DNA of 64,000 nt. Source: Aphrocallistes beatrix. Taxonomy: Eukaryota; Porifera; Hexactinellida; Sceptrulophora; Aphrocallistidae. The DNA lies in assembly GCA_963281255.1 (NCBI GenBank), contig OY725501.1, positions 821,882 through 885,881 of the forward strand. The letters run 5' to 3'. A model generated the notes under the pieces. That model was given only the letters and a program-made list of their open reading frames with translations. It made no database searches and was not told where the DNA came from. The translations under genes and the position numbers were made by a program. The first letter of the stretch is position 1. Every line of letters starts with the position of its first letter. Positions 32,892 through 45,113 of this stretch are shown here, in pieces.

Positions 32892-33994
32892 TGTCTATGC
32901 TGCAGAGAATTAAAGATTAATGAATATACAATTTTTCAATATTTACATCGTCATCATGCCACATTTAAATTCGATAGAACTTTTTACACCCAAACCTATA
33001 TTCTTATAATGCATACATAAAATATTCTTAAGAGGATTACTAGAAAACGATTAAAAAATCGCCTCTAGGAGAACAGTCTATCATTTTTAAAGGGGTGACA
33101 CTAATCCCACATTTATCAATTATTTAGTAATTGAAATATTTCCAGAACTCTATGGGAAGGTATATCTTATATTTTTTAGTTTCAACTTGATGAGCTCATT
33201 TTACGGCCAACACAAAGGGAAATCATTCTCCATGAGGCCTCTGCATAAAGTTAATTTAGTACCAAGTTCTTTAACAAATTAGCCTGACTCCCCTATATCA
33301 GTACTAATCAAACATTTTAATGTTGCAGAGCAGTAATCTCTTTATCAATATCAACATGACATTTTCGCACAATCTATGTAATGATTCAAATACAGTTATT
33401 TTTAACAAACTATCAATTGTATGTAATTGCAGTTATAATGAACACTTCTAATTAATGTGAACTGTGGGCCTGCTTCGATTTGACTAGCTTATCTAGTCTT
33501 GGCTCGATTGTGGATTGTGGAGAGTGCGACAAATAGTGGGGATCGAATATCCAGAGTATTTCTGTACTTTGTTTTTACTATGATACTGATAGTAGAAAAC
33601 CTCATTTCACAAAGGGATGTAAGATGGAAATGGGAGAATAATTTTCAGAGACAATTCGCAAATATCTGGATATTCAAGTCTCGCTTTTACTCAAAATTCA
33701 GCGAGTGTTACTTTATTCTCAAAAATATTTTTTAGTCCTTCATCACCAGCAAAGTACTATTTATACAATTGTAAACCTAACAAATTTGTTACTTAATTAG
33801 TGTTTGCATTTCAAGCTCACTGTTTTATATCTGTGGGGTTGATGAAATTATCAACAGCATTCCGGGAAGTAAAATAAATTCTAGTTGTTAATTTCTAGAT
33901 GAAACAGACTGGAATTTCGCTTTATCGTTGAAATTACTTTCAAATCTATTGTACATGTAGTCATAATTTTATTGTAAGGTTAGACCCAGGGATG
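32892..33994. other. No gene seen
   Basis: AT-rich. The frame at 33499-33735 has no recognisable motif. An upstream exon of the SAM gene could lie here but none can be picked out by eye. Confidence 0.3.
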
Positions 33995-34095
33995 CCAATC
34001 CAATCCAATCCAATCCAATCCAATCCAATCCAATCCAATCCAATCCAATCCAATCCAATCCAATCCAATCCAATCCAATCCAATCCAATCCAATC
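33995..34095 (+). repeat. (CCAAT)n microsatellite
   Basis: About 20 perfect tandem CCAAT units with no interruption. Two related GATTGGATTG words follow at 34136-34160. Confidence 0.95.
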
Positions 34096-34446
34096 GACCA
34101 CTGATGCTTGATTTGTTGATTGCTATTTTTTCCCATCGATTGGATTGTCGATTGGATTGCATGACCACCCTCCTATACAAATTCCAATAGAAATAAACAC
34201 ATTGATGAGAAATTACTTCAGGGGGGAATCTTTTACTGGAGTAAACTTTCGGGAGAAAAGTTAATTCGTACTAATTTCGTAGTAGGTTGTCTCCCAAACA
34301 GTTTTTTAAATTTTTGTTTCGGTACAGGTGCTACCTATGTGTGAAACATTTTAAAGTGTTTACAAACTCGATAATTTACAATAATCAATGCTACTCAAAT
34401 ACTAGAACCTAACAAATCAAACAAAAACAAGAATAAGGAAATCTCT

Positions 34447-35163
34447 TTATTCTGTTTTCTTATCAGCATTGATCGATTTCCTCTCCCAATACCATAAAAT
34501 CTGTGAGAGAAGAATGAAATTGAGTATCGCTGATAATATGTAAATAAGCAGAGAGAGAGAATCGCCTGTTTCTTTTAAAGTTGTGAATATCCTAATAATA
34601 GTCCCCAACAGCAGTAAGGAAGTGGTGATGAGAGAAAGCTGTCCAGTGCTGGAGTTTGAATAGTTTTCCTGAATCTGCTTTAATTTACCAAATATCGCAA
34701 GCGGGATCACGGAAGACTGTAAATAAAAGTATATATGAGGAGGCAGTTGATCTGAGAGGAGCAGAGAGAGCGTGCTACCTAATAGCAGAGGAAACAAAAT
34801 CAAAAGGAGATAATTGCGCGCATAGATATAGCTCAGAAGGATGATACAAAAGTTTTGCAAAGTCAAGAACATGCTCTCTCCCCAGGTGGTAAAGGGGAAA
34901 TTTTCGTGGGCAGAGTAACTCCATGTGAATATAAAAGCTAATAGTTCTGCAAACAACGTAAATTGGCTAAGTCCTTTTGTACTATTTGCTACCAGTATAG
35001 TAATCAATTGAGGTAATTTCACGAGACTTGAACCGAAAACAATGCTGATACCGAGAAACTTTGATAAAGCTAAGCTGTTGCATTCTTGATTGGAAAAATC
35101 ACCCTCCTCCAGAAGTATATAATAACAGTGATTGCCAAGCTGTGATGAGAGATAACTTTGCAT
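34447..35163 (-). CDS. MPDU1: Mannose-P-dolichol utilization defect 1 homologue
   Basis: The 238-residue single-exon protein matches MPDU1 along its length: GISIVFGSSLVKLPQ (39-52, first PQ-loop), STKGLSQFTLFAELLAF, ENFPFTTWGESMFLTLQNF, the second PQ-loop region IPLAIFGKLKQIQENYSN with SSTGQLSLIT, then ARIFT-like IIRIFTTLKETGD. MPDU1 lets the ER use dolichol-phosphate-mannose and -glucose for glycan and GPI-anchor assembly. About seven membrane helices are present. It ends KKTE, a dilysine-type ER retrieval signal, as in the human protein. The ATG at 35163 gives the family's usual length. Essentially certain; human MPDU1 is split by introns, this copy is not. Confidence 0.95.
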   Translation of the reverse strand: MQSYLSSQLGNHCYYILLEEGDFSNQECNSLALSKFLGISIVFGSSLVKLPQLITILVANSTKGLSQFTLFAELLAFIFTWSYSAHENFPFTTWGESMFLTLQNFCIILLSYIYARNYLLLILFPLLLGSTLSLLLSDQLPPHIYFYLQSSVIPLAIFGKLKQIQENYSNSSTGQLSLITTSLLLLGTIIRIFTTLKETGDSLSLLIYILSAILNFILLSQILWYWERKSINADKKTE

Positions 35164-37296
35164 CTTCTAATTCAATTAAAAGATAAATATATAATATACG
35201 TATAGGGTTTCCCAGTGTGTACTTTTTTCGAATCCGTCGTAGGGATATTAAATTAGCATGTAGGTGTCAAGGGTATCGGTCACTTCGTACCCAATACTCT
35301 TTCAGATTAAGGTATTCAATATGAAATAGGTCCAAAAAAGTATTCATTGTAAACTAAAACAAAAAACTATCTATTCTGAAATAGGTCCGTTCATGTGGCT
35401 AACTGCTCTTAGTAACTGGGACGTGGAGATCTCCTTGTCCTGATAGCGTCGCCAAAGTTGAAATACGAAATCGTGTTTTAAATTGTGTTTTTATAAATAC
35501 GAAATTGTGTTGTAATGAGTACGAAATTGTATTAGGTACGAAATTGTGTTAGGTACGAAATTGCAATTAAGTACGAAATGGTTTAGATGCGAAATGACTT
35601 GTATTCGGTGTCAAAATGCGTCTACGATTTTAAGTTCGAATATCTAAGTGAAATTTTCACATCTCTATACGTTATATGTGGCTGCACTCCTCCAATATAT
35701 ATCATTGTACGACACTAGAATAAAAGGTCGTTGTTAATATTATGTCACAACAATAATTTCTGCACATATGTTAATTTCGTTATAGTGTAGCAATCAGTGA
35801 TGTACACAGGGGCCCAAGAAACTTTCCTATACCATGCATAAACCTATCATAACTCGGGGCGGCGAGAATACCCCACTTTTCAGGAGTGTTAAGATTTTTT
35901 ACCCCTGCAAATTCTTTTTTTAACTCTAATCTTAGTAAGTAGGGCACTATTTAGTTGATCCTGAATAAATTCATTTTTTACGTTATCCATATACTGCTCA
36001 GTGTTCATTTGTATCATTGTAACAAATCACTAGGTCTCATCTTCTAGCCAGAATCATCCCTAATTCCGTAAATAATGTAAATCCTTTCTTAAATATTTAA
36101 AATATTCACACAAAACAGTAAGCAGCTTCGGTAAATTTTAAATTGCTATGAGCACAAAGAGGCTGCTTCCGTTTCGGTTACATAACTTAAGAAACTTGAA
36201 ATTTAACTTTTTACACTTACCATCCAATTTGCATAGTTTTTCGCCATTGACGCAACATATTTGTAGGTTGATATATGTGCGGGTGCAAGCCCCCCTAGGA
36301 CCCTATTAAACGCTCCTCCCCACTTTTACAAAAAAAAAAACTAGGAAATATTGAACTTACGATACAACTAGACACGATTACAATTGACACTATCATCATT
36401 GAATATATTGGGATTGAGGAAATTTTCGTTATAATCTAGATTTCGTTATCTGGATGTAACAATTATCCATCTGGAGACAACTCTTGATCTAGAAAAGTGA
36501 AAAGTACTCGTACAATGTGTCATAGATTGTTTGTATAATAGGGGGAAAGCGGAATAAGGCTGAATATTCAACACTATAATAAGGCCGAATTTTCAAAACT
36601 AGAATAAGGTGGAATTTTCATTTTGGATCTAGAGGAAGAATGGTTTCTAATTTGTGAACAAAAGAATGGATGGTCCATTGTGAGCATTTTTTTGTTTGTT
36701 GGGAAACAGGGGAGATTTTAAGGGTTTTTGACATGGAATATTTTTAAAATTCGATGTGTTTTTAAGCAAAATGTATATTCAACTTGTTTGTCACTTATTT
36801 ATTTCAGTATTACGCACATATCACTCGACTCATCCAGTTGTGAAAATTTGGCCCTATTCCAGTTGTGATAATTCGACCTTATTCCAGTTTGAATATTCGG
36901 TCTTATTCAGTCAACCATAATATGATATTAACGAATTGATGCAAGAAACAGTCAGACGGATAGAGCTAATCTCATCATAAGTTCTAGTCCCAGACAGGGC
37001 CGTAGCCAGTCAATCCGATCCGGGCCTGCGGAGGCCCTGCAGCAGCCCAAAACGAAAAATCTACGCGTCCTGGAGGGCCCTTCTTTAATGTAAGATATGT
37101 ATTCTATTAATACAAATAACATTTGAAACAACACATTAAATCAACTTGTGGAAGCAAAGTACTGAAACTCAAAGTGAGGGCTAGTGGGAGATAATAATAA
37201 AGCGACACCTTGTAGTTATGTCACTTTAAAGATGAAAAAAGCGGTCAGAAAGGTATTCTGATTAAAATTGGATTCCCAATAAGCACAAAACATATA
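35164..37296. other. Gene-free stretch with several repeats
   Basis: At 35465-35590 a degenerate TACGAAATTGTGTTA unit repeats five or six times. At 35610-35790 sequence resembles reversed R3 (TTAAGTTCGAATATCTAAG). At 36540-36912 an inverted repeat is built of GGAATAAGG.CGAATATTC words. At 36990-37080 GC-rich AGGGCCGTAGCCAG resembles a hAT left end. No gene is seen. Confidence 0.4.
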
Positions 37297-40200
37297 TCAC
37301 GATAAATCATCATCCTTTAGTGGACTCAAAAAAGGATGCACATGGGTACTGATACTTTGCTTCATAGTTTCGGGAGATTGTGTATCATGTGATTGGGTTG
37401 CAAACGGGTAGAGCTGAGATTTCACTTCATCCAAATCTTGAGTCAATTTGGTATCACAATGTGACAGTGAGCGCGCGTCTGGTGTCCTAGTTATATTATC
37501 CTTTGATTGGAATGCAGAAACTTCGTCAAACGCTTCTATTGGATCATCAAAATATTGTGGTTCTGTTTCATTAGGATCGTTAGACATCATGGCAGTTGAA
37601 ATCTTAGTAACTAAATCATCGAAAATTTGATCTTTTGTTTTAGTAGCTTTCCTTATTTTTGCACATTTATTCGAGTCTTCGACTTTTAGAAAATTAATCT
37701 CTCTTCCTTGTTTCGAGTCTTTGTCTTCGATAAGTGGTGTAGTTCTTTCTGGTTCAGAAATTTCACCGGGGAAATTATTTTGTGACAATCTAGTTTGTTT
37801 GGATTTTGTGCAATCGTTCAATGCGATACCTGATTGATTTATTGGTAAAGTGTTAGCGGGATGTCTGAATTTAGTAGCACCATATTGAGGAGTTTTATCG
37901 TTATTAGTTGCAAAATCTTCACGAAATAACTCGTCCGAAGTAGGATTAAATAATTCTCCCATCATTTGATCAAACTTCTCAGCTAGATTTGGAGGGATCA
38001 AGAGATTGGATATGTGAGATTCCTCACAATCCATTAGTTCATCTTGTAGAATTTTAATCCTGTTCGTATAGTGTTCGATATCTCTAGGTTCATGTTTCAA
38101 AGTAGCCATTTCTGATTGGATAGTGAACAAAGTTAGAGCACTACTACTGTTGGTCTCAATATTCTTCATTCGTATATTCCATTTGTCAAATATTGACCCA
38201 CTATTCTCCTGACACAATACATCATCGGTCGTAACGAGTGATAACTTTCCTAATTGTAAATAAGGACCGAAACATATTGCATCTGTATCGGAATAAATTG
38301 CTCCAATGCGCCCGTTTCTATACAATTTTTCATAGGAGCTAAGAATAGGATTTTCTAACTTGATATCTAGTTGATTGCCATCGATTAATTTCGCTTTGTC
38401 ACCAAATGAGAGAGTATTTTTAATGTCGTCACAAAATAGAGCAAACTTCTCCAATGACTTTGTCAGCTGGGACATCTACAAGGTAAGGATTGGATTAAAA
38501 TTTCAAACAAAAAAGTAGAAATTATTTAATACTTGCGTAAACAATAAAATACCAGATGGCGGGAGTTTTTAATCAAGAATGTTGGTTAGACAAATTTAAA
38601 TATCCTCGAATCCGTCAAACACGTCCTATTTGATTTATTTTGTTCCTTCATTCATTTTATCGACTTCAGACTTCAGGATACAAGGCCACATTTGGAAGTT
38701 ATGTTGTTTTTAATTTGAAAATCGACATAATTTGTGGAAATTTTATTTTTAAGCAATAACTTTCAAATTGAGAACATGTACTGTTATTTTGAAATAAGCC
38801 AAATAAGCCTCAAAAAGTTTTTCTATTCCCAACAGGTATCAATTGATGAGTTTGAAGGAGCCAATTCGGGGTCAGAAATGATTACCTATGTATAAAACTA
38901 ACGATATTTTTATTAAAAATCCCTTACAGGGGAGCCTATTTAGGTGTTTGTAAACAATTTTAGAAGATCGATCCTTTAGCCGCAATATACAGTTAACACT
39001 ATACTAGATCCATGGTTTTGGTACCTGCGAAGAAAGGGAATCAATATTAGATAATAGTTCTGGGAGACAGCGATCACTACTTCTCTTACGTACATCATTC
39101 TCAGGAGGTAGAACTGATAACTTTTCATTTATTATCTTTTGGCACTCCCTATTACTTTTCCTCAAATTCTTAATCTCATTACAATATTCCTGACTGCTTG
39201 CTAAGCAGGTAGTATTTAATTTGTGTTGTTGTGCAAGCCACCATAGAAACTGTCGCATATTGTCGATTGTCATAGCTTGTGAAGCTCTCATTGCACCATT
39301 AGTAAGAATTCCGGGTTTGGATTCGTTTCCAGGAAATGGTATATTCGGAATAGCATGCTTGTACCTATAAAGATTTAAAATATAAAAGTAAGCAATTATA
39401 TCGAAAAATACAAGCACACTTTGCATACTCGCGTAGCGCGGCCAGTGAACACTTCGTGTCCGAGTTGCCCTGCGGGACCCTGCTTGTAATGTCAACGAAT
39501 TCAGTCCTAAGTCCTACGGGTGCTAAATATTGATTATTTTTCACTATTCAATTTCAAATTTGCTTACTCTTTAAATCTATTGTAAACAAACAAATTATCA
39601 GGATAAAATCGAAAATACGATATTCGAACTACACCCCTAAAACCGGCCAACAGTTGTAAGCTAGTCTCTAGCCTATTATGATATTTGTTTACTTTATGCA
39701 CCTGTTACAGTAAATAGGACAATAGTTTTACTTCACTACCACAATGCTTGTACACAAGTCAAGTTCAACCAGTGCCGCTACAATTCCACAGTGGCACGAA
39801 ACCTCATTTTGGTGGTATTGACACTTTTTGTTGATGATAGGGTATAAAAAAGTATTATTGACCTATAGGTTATCGAACCTATTAATTCGATTGAGATGTT
39901 CAGAAATTTTGTAAGGCTTCAGATTCGCAAAGTATGACGTCATCGAAGTTATGCTACAATTTACAAAATATTTGTAAATTACAATATATCCAAAATAATG
40001 AGATGTTTAATCATCTTCTGGCAAGATAAGTGAATTTACAAATCACTAATGTCTTCAATTAAACACGCTAGCGTCTGGGATTGATTTTTTAACATTAATT
40101 AAATAAGAGGAGTGGGTCATTCTGACCAGTAATCGTGTAAAATATCCTCAATGTTATCTTCAAGGATGTACTTGTGAGATAAAATTTCTCTATATCGACG

Positions 40201-40314
40201 GAATAACTTACTACTCACTTTAAGACCTTCTTCCGATAATCGTTCTAACTCTAATCCATTATTGAATCTTGAGATTATGTCTGGTGTGTGTGCTAGTCTT
40301 ATAATTTCCAATTG
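37297..40314 (-). CDS. Partial multi-exon gene, possibly HAUS6-like
   Basis: Three minus-strand exons have compatible phases: 40314-40127 (acceptor GATTAG, weak donor TG|GTCAGA), 39364-39025 (acceptor TTTATAG, donor CAG|GTACC) and 38475-37297 (acceptor CCTTGTAG, ends at a stop). The junction between the last two reads SLSSQ|MSQLTKSLEKF, a continuous heptad pattern, so coiled coil is likely. The C-terminal 180 residues are polar and look disordered. Short stretches (LFNPTSDELFRED; NITRTPDARSL) resemble parts of augmin subunit HAUS6, which recruits gamma-tubulin to spindle microtubules, but this is weak. The 5' exons were not found. The last exon alone (392 codons) is firmly coding. Confidence 0.5.
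39411..39730 (+). mobile_element. R3 fragment in an intron
   Basis: It begins CAAGCACACTTTGC with a degraded hairpin (GAACACTTCGTGTCC) and includes the R3 block with TGTAAACAAACAAATT and GTAAGCTAGTCTCTAGCC. It lies in the intron between 40127 and 39364 of the multi-exon gene. Confidence 0.6.
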
Positions 40315-40928
40315 CTAATCAACCATAAAATAAAATTTGGAAAATTTTCAACCTGTTTTTGAAGGATTTAACGGCGGTCGATTGAAAAAAAACATTCAAA
40401 TGGTTATTAGGGCAAACTCCGGTAGGGCTGGAAATCATTTTATTTATTCGAGATCGACTACTCAAAAATAAAATATCAAAGTTTCAACTCGCAACAATAG
40501 GCAAAATTAGTACTGGTACTTTAAGAGATGATGAAAAAGAATTGAATTCATAAAAATTACAATGGTTTCATACTAAAAATATTTGCATCCCACTGTACAT
40601 TCTTGTTTATTTATGTATTGCATCTTAAAGAGAGCTCAAAATAGTACATAGTTGATAGCCCATAATCATGCCTTGACTCAATTTTCGTTGAATAAGAATT
40701 TGAATTCCAAACTCAGTTTTTGAACACTAAGAATTTCTAATTTTATCTATTGTGTTACCTGACTTTGGAATGCCAAATTAAAGAACAAGACTGTCTAAAG
40801 CAAATAGTTTTGATGAATTTCTGGGTTCTCATATTATTAGAATATGGTAAACAGCTTTTTAGACAAATTGAAGAGTATGAAATTTCATGCTAATGCAACC
40901 CATCGTGCCATTGTGAATTCTTAGTTAT
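40315..40928. other. No gene seen
   Basis: AT-rich sequence upstream of the first recognised exon of the HAUS6-like candidate. Earlier exons may lie here but no confident one is visible. Confidence 0.3.
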
Positions 40929-41237
40929 ATCGTATTGCTTCGAATAAGTGCACGGGCGCTTATTTATTTCGTGCACCCTTTAGACCCGGCGCTTATTTTT
41001 TTCATTCGCTATTTTGACTCGGCGCTCTTTTTTTTGTATACTACATTGACTGGCACTTTTATTTTGCCACAACTGAGAATGTTAGTTATAATAAAAAAGG
41101 ATATTGTAATGTTTCAAAAAGCACTTGTATCTATGTCACTACTGAGAATACTAGTTTGATATGATGTTCAGAGAACTAAAATGCCCCGGCATCCGACGCT
41201 TATTCGAGCCCCGGCGCTTATTCAGGGAAATACGGTA
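40929..41237 (+). mobile_element. GCGCTTATT-type MITE, short copy
   Basis: Begins CGTATTGCTTCGAATAAG and ends TTATTCAGGGAAATACGG. The middle matches the copy at 41308 in inverted orientation (AACTGAGAATGTTAGTT, TTTGAAACATTACA-type block). Confidence 0.75.
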
Positions 41238-41251
41238 TGTAGATTGAATAA

Positions 41252-42185
41252 TCCTTATTATTAAAACTCGATTAATGTATATTTATTCATTTATTTATAT
41301 ATACGTATACCGTATTTCCCTGAATAAGCGCCGGGGGCTTGAATAAGCGCCGGTTTGAATAAGCGCCGGGTCTAAAGGGTGAGCGAAATAAATAAGCGCC
41401 GGGGCTTGAATAAGCGCCGGGGCTTGAATAAGCGCCGGGGCTCGAATAAGCATCGGACGCCGGGGCATTTTAGTTCTCTGAAAATCATATCAAACTAGTA
41501 TTCTCAGTAGTGGCATAGATACAAGTGCTTTTTGAAACATTACATTATCCTTTTTTAATAGAACTAACATTCTCAGTTGTGGCAAAAATAAAAGTGCCAG
41601 TCTATGTAGTAAACAAAAAAAAGAGCGCCGGGTCAAAATAGCGAATGAAAAAAATAAGCGCCGGGGCTTGAATAAGCGCCGGTTCGAATAAGCGCCGGGT
41701 CTAAAGGGTGCACGAAATAAATAAGCGCCCGGGCGCTTATTCGAAGCAATACGGTATATATATATATGTGTGAAGTTCTGAGCTCAGACGAAAATGTCGA
41801 CTCATCATGGAAATATGACGTCATTGTCACATTTTTAAAAGTTAAGCAATATAGTTATTCGAGCATAACTCAGCCATTATAGGAGATAGAAAGCTGAAAT
41901 TTTAATAGAATCTGTAAACTAATATAGCTCACATATGATGCAACTATCATCAAAAAATGATGACTCATCACTTTGTTATGACGTCATCATTACTCATCAA
42001 AATTTTAAAAATTGATAATTTTGGTGATTTTTCGTGCGATATAAATCAAAACAGTAGGGCAGACGTATTTAGAAATGTTATCTCCCATATAATTAATCAA
42101 TGGTGACCACAGGCGCCCAAAGGGCGGCTCCGGCGGACACAAAGTGTCCGCTAGCCGCGCAGCGCAAGTAAGCGAAGCGCGCTTG
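41252..42185 (-). mobile_element. R1 repeat split by a MITE
   Basis: The tip (TCCTTATTATTAAAACTCG) lies at 41252-41307 and the body and hairpin at 41757-42185. The MITE at 41308-41756 sits in its TA microsatellite. The first part of the body (CGAATTGATTG..) is missing. The hairpin end joins directly to the next R1. Confidence 0.8.
41308..41756 (-). mobile_element. GCGCTTATT-type MITE, long copy
   Basis: Ends TACCGTATTTCCC and GAAGCAATACGGTA. It has several more GAATAAGCGCCGGGGCTT repeats than the copy at 40929, which lies in opposite orientation only 70 bp away. Inverted pairs like this can fold back. Confidence 0.75.
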
Positions 42186-42691
42186 TCCTTACTATTAAAA
42201 CTCGATTAATATATATATATATACATCTATAACGAATTGATTGAAGAAACTGCCGGGCGCAGAAAGCTGATTTTTAGCATGTGGGAGTATTTTGGCTATA
42301 GCTCTAGTAAGTTCTGAGCTCAGAGCAAAATGTCGACTCATCATGGAATTATGACGTCATTGTCACATTTTAAAAGTTAAGCAATATAGTTATTCGAGCA
42401 TAACTCAGCCATTATAGGAGATAGAAGGCTGAAATTTTAATAGAATCTGTATACTGACATATCTCACATATGATGCAACTATCATCAAAAAATAATGACT
42501 CATCACTTTGTTATGGCGTCATCATTACTCCTCAAAATTTTAAAAATTGATAAATTTGGTGATTTTTCGTGCAATATAGATTATAACAGTAGGACAGACG
42601 TATTTAGAGATGTTAATTCCATTATAATTAATCGATGGTGACCACAGGTGCCCGAAGGGAGCCTCTGGCGGAAGCAAGCGAAGCGCGCTTG
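42186..42691 (-). mobile_element. R1 repeat, head-to-tail copy
   Basis: It starts TCCTTACTATTAAAACTCG directly at the previous R1's GCGCGCTTG. The hairpin block is partly deleted (GGCGGA joins AGCAAGCG). Confidence 0.85.
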
Positions 42692-42769
42692 TAGTATTTA
42701 TATTACGTATTGTTTTCAACTCAATTATCAAACATACATTCGTACGATATCCTTAGCGTGTAGTAGGGA

Positions 42770-43070
42770 CGTACTAGTAAAACATATCTATTATAAACAA
42801 AAACAAACAAATTGTTTGCCTTCATAGCTTCAAAAATACGATATTGGGAATCTACACTTCTAAAAACAATTGTAAAAACAAAAATAAACATTTTTATCAT
42901 ATCGTTTCGAAAATATGATATTCTGGTTCTATACTATAAGCCTCCACGTTAACTGTTGAAAGCTAGCCTCTAGCATATTTTGAAAATTCGTTAAAAGCTG
43001 CGTTAATATGTATATAAAGGTGTGAAAAAATAAACTCTTTTATTACCATACACTATAATCATTGCCGTCG
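42770..43070 (+). mobile_element. R3 fragment
   Basis: It contains AACAAAAACAAACAAATTG, AAAATACGATATTGGGAATC, GTTGAAAGCTAGCCTCTAGC and GTATATAAAGGTGTGAAAAA, in the same order as 24430-24650. Both ends are missing. Confidence 0.6.
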
Positions 43071-43369
43071 GGAGCTTACAAAAAGTGTTAAGGCTCATCT
43101 ACCTTATCGCCCATAGAACTAATACAGTTTTTTAAAAAGTGCCAAGTCCATTTTTCTACATCATCAAATAATGCACAAAGAATGACTCTGCAGGGGAGAG
43201 GCGTGGACTTTAATTGTATCTCCAAGAAAATAACATAAATAGCTGCGAAAGTTGTGATAGTATCTGACCACAATCCTTTGCAGTGGTAGAGGAAACAGAA
43301 AGACCATCGAAGAAAATTCGCCCTCCCGAAATCCCAGGATTAAAAAATATGCCTGGGATTGTAACCTCT

Positions 43370-43941
43370 ACCTACTACTCTAGAATGTCAGAATGTTCAT
43401 GTAGTACCCCGCGTATTTAATGAATCAACATCTGCAGCTCTTAGAATTCAGAACGATACCCGTCCAATATTAAAAAATGACACTCCATACTTCGTAGATG
43501 TTATCAGCAAAATTTGGAAAATTTTCAATGTGAATACACTCTCCAAAGAAGTACACTTGAATGACGAATTTTCAAGTCCGCTCACGGGAGACGACTGGCG
43601 TTTCATTTCCCTCAATTTCTCTAAATGGCTTGGCAGATGGAGTTCGACCGATTTAAAGGGTGGCAAACTTATCCACAAACCTTTGTGAGTTTTCGCCATT
43701 CTTGTTTTCCGACTTCCCGACTCCAGAAAGCCCGAATAGGGCACCAATTCGGACTGTATCAAATGATGAGTGGAGCTCAATATAAAATTTCTTATCTTCG
43801 AATATTAGAAAGTCAACGCCAACTCAAGGTGTCGAATATTCTCAAATTGTTCTCACAACAAAACGAAAGTGAATTATCTTTGAAAAGATTTATTCAAACA
43901 TTTACGCTATCTTTAGAAGAAAGTACAGAAGTATCTTGATG
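43370..43941 (+). pseudogene. P-element/THAP9-like transposase fragment
   Basis: Frame one (about 43385-43688) reads NVHVVPRVFNESTSAALRI, then a D/T-rich region and WRFISLNFSKWLGRW. After a frame shift near 43685 the second frame reads ARIGHQFGLYQMMSGAQYKI followed by SYLRILESQRQLKV. The order, ending in the R/QFGxYxxxSGxxYxIS..xILExxR block, is the C-terminal half of P-element/THAP9-type transposases (family memory). The THAP zinc finger and the N-terminal catalytic region are absent, and there is at least one frameshift, so it is a dead fragment. No inverted repeats were matched to it. Confidence 0.6.
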
Positions 43942-44535
43942 CTATATATGATCTAAATTCAATCATAGTCGATGTTTCAACTCTTCAGTCTATTGTCTTT
44001 ATCAGTGGTAATTATGTTCATTATCAAACTACTAAATGTCAGCTTTGTCTTGAGTTCCTTTTACAGAACAAAGATTTAGAATTAATAAACGCTACTAGAT
44101 TTGACTTGGTGAGGTATGTGGTGTAGGGTTTCATTTGGGGGGACTCCCCCCCATTTTTCAAATTTATGGCTTCGATTTAGGGGAGCCTCCCAAATTTAAG
44201 GAAGATTCGTCACGGAAACCAAAGTTGTATGTACAATGTGTAAGAAGTTGGTGCTTTTAGGTGTGGGAATATGATGAGGGGCCAAAGGCCGATTGTATTT
44301 GAAAGGAGGAATGGAGCTCGAAACCAGATGTCAAAGAGCCTTTTTTGAGTTGGAGAATTAAAGTAGTCACGTGATATCATGGCAATTTAGGCGCATGATA
44401 ATGGAATCATGGGACCTTGCACCACAGCCGTAGCTTATGTACAAGCTTGTACTGTCTGTAGATGTCTTGATTTTAGCCGCTATGACTCGAAATCATCCGA
44501 AAATGGAAATACACTGGATGCAGGTTATATGCTTA
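43942..44535. other. No gene seen
   Basis: Mixed AT-rich sequence with a small G/C inverted stretch near 44135-44190 (GGGGGGACTCCCCCC and GGGGAGCCTCCC). Confidence 0.3.
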
Positions 44536-45067
44536 TCCTTACTATTAAAACTCGATTATTGTATATCTATATATATACAAGCGCGCTTCGCGCTTGCTTG
44601 CGCTGCGCGGCTGGCGGACACTTCGTGTCCGCCGGAGGCTCCCTTCGGTCGCCTGGAGTCACATTGGTTAATTATAAGGGAGATAACATCTCTAAATATG
44701 TCTGTTCTACTGTGCTAATCGATATCACTCGAAAAATCACCAAATTTGTGAATTTAAAAATTTTTGATGCGTAATGATGACGTCATAACAAAGTGATGAG
44801 TCATCATTTTTTGATGAAAGTCGCATCATATGTGAGGTATGTTAGTATATAGATTCTATTAAAATTTCAGCCTTCTATCTCCTATAATGGCTGAGTTATG
44901 CCCGAATAACTGTGTTGCTTAACTTTAAAAATGTGACAATGACGTCATAATTCCATGATGAGTCGACATTTTGCTCTGAACTCAGAACTTACTGGAGCCA
45001 TAGCCAAAAGACTCCCACATGCCAAAAATCAGCCTTCTGCGCCCGGCAGTTTCTTCAATCAATTCGT

Positions 45068-45113
<46 letters not shown>

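Noticed and set aside
33995-34180. Frame encoding GLDWIGLDWI repeats
   Set aside because: Translation of the (CCAAT)n microsatellite.
43448-43780. 110-codon minus-strand frame
   Set aside because: It lies opposite the P-type transposase relic, whose conserved motifs are on the plus strand.
44578-44660. GC-rich hairpins as terminators, tRNA or rRNA pieces
   Set aside because: The hairpins are identical in all R1 copies and mark a mobile-element end; no cloverleaf or rRNA motif is present.
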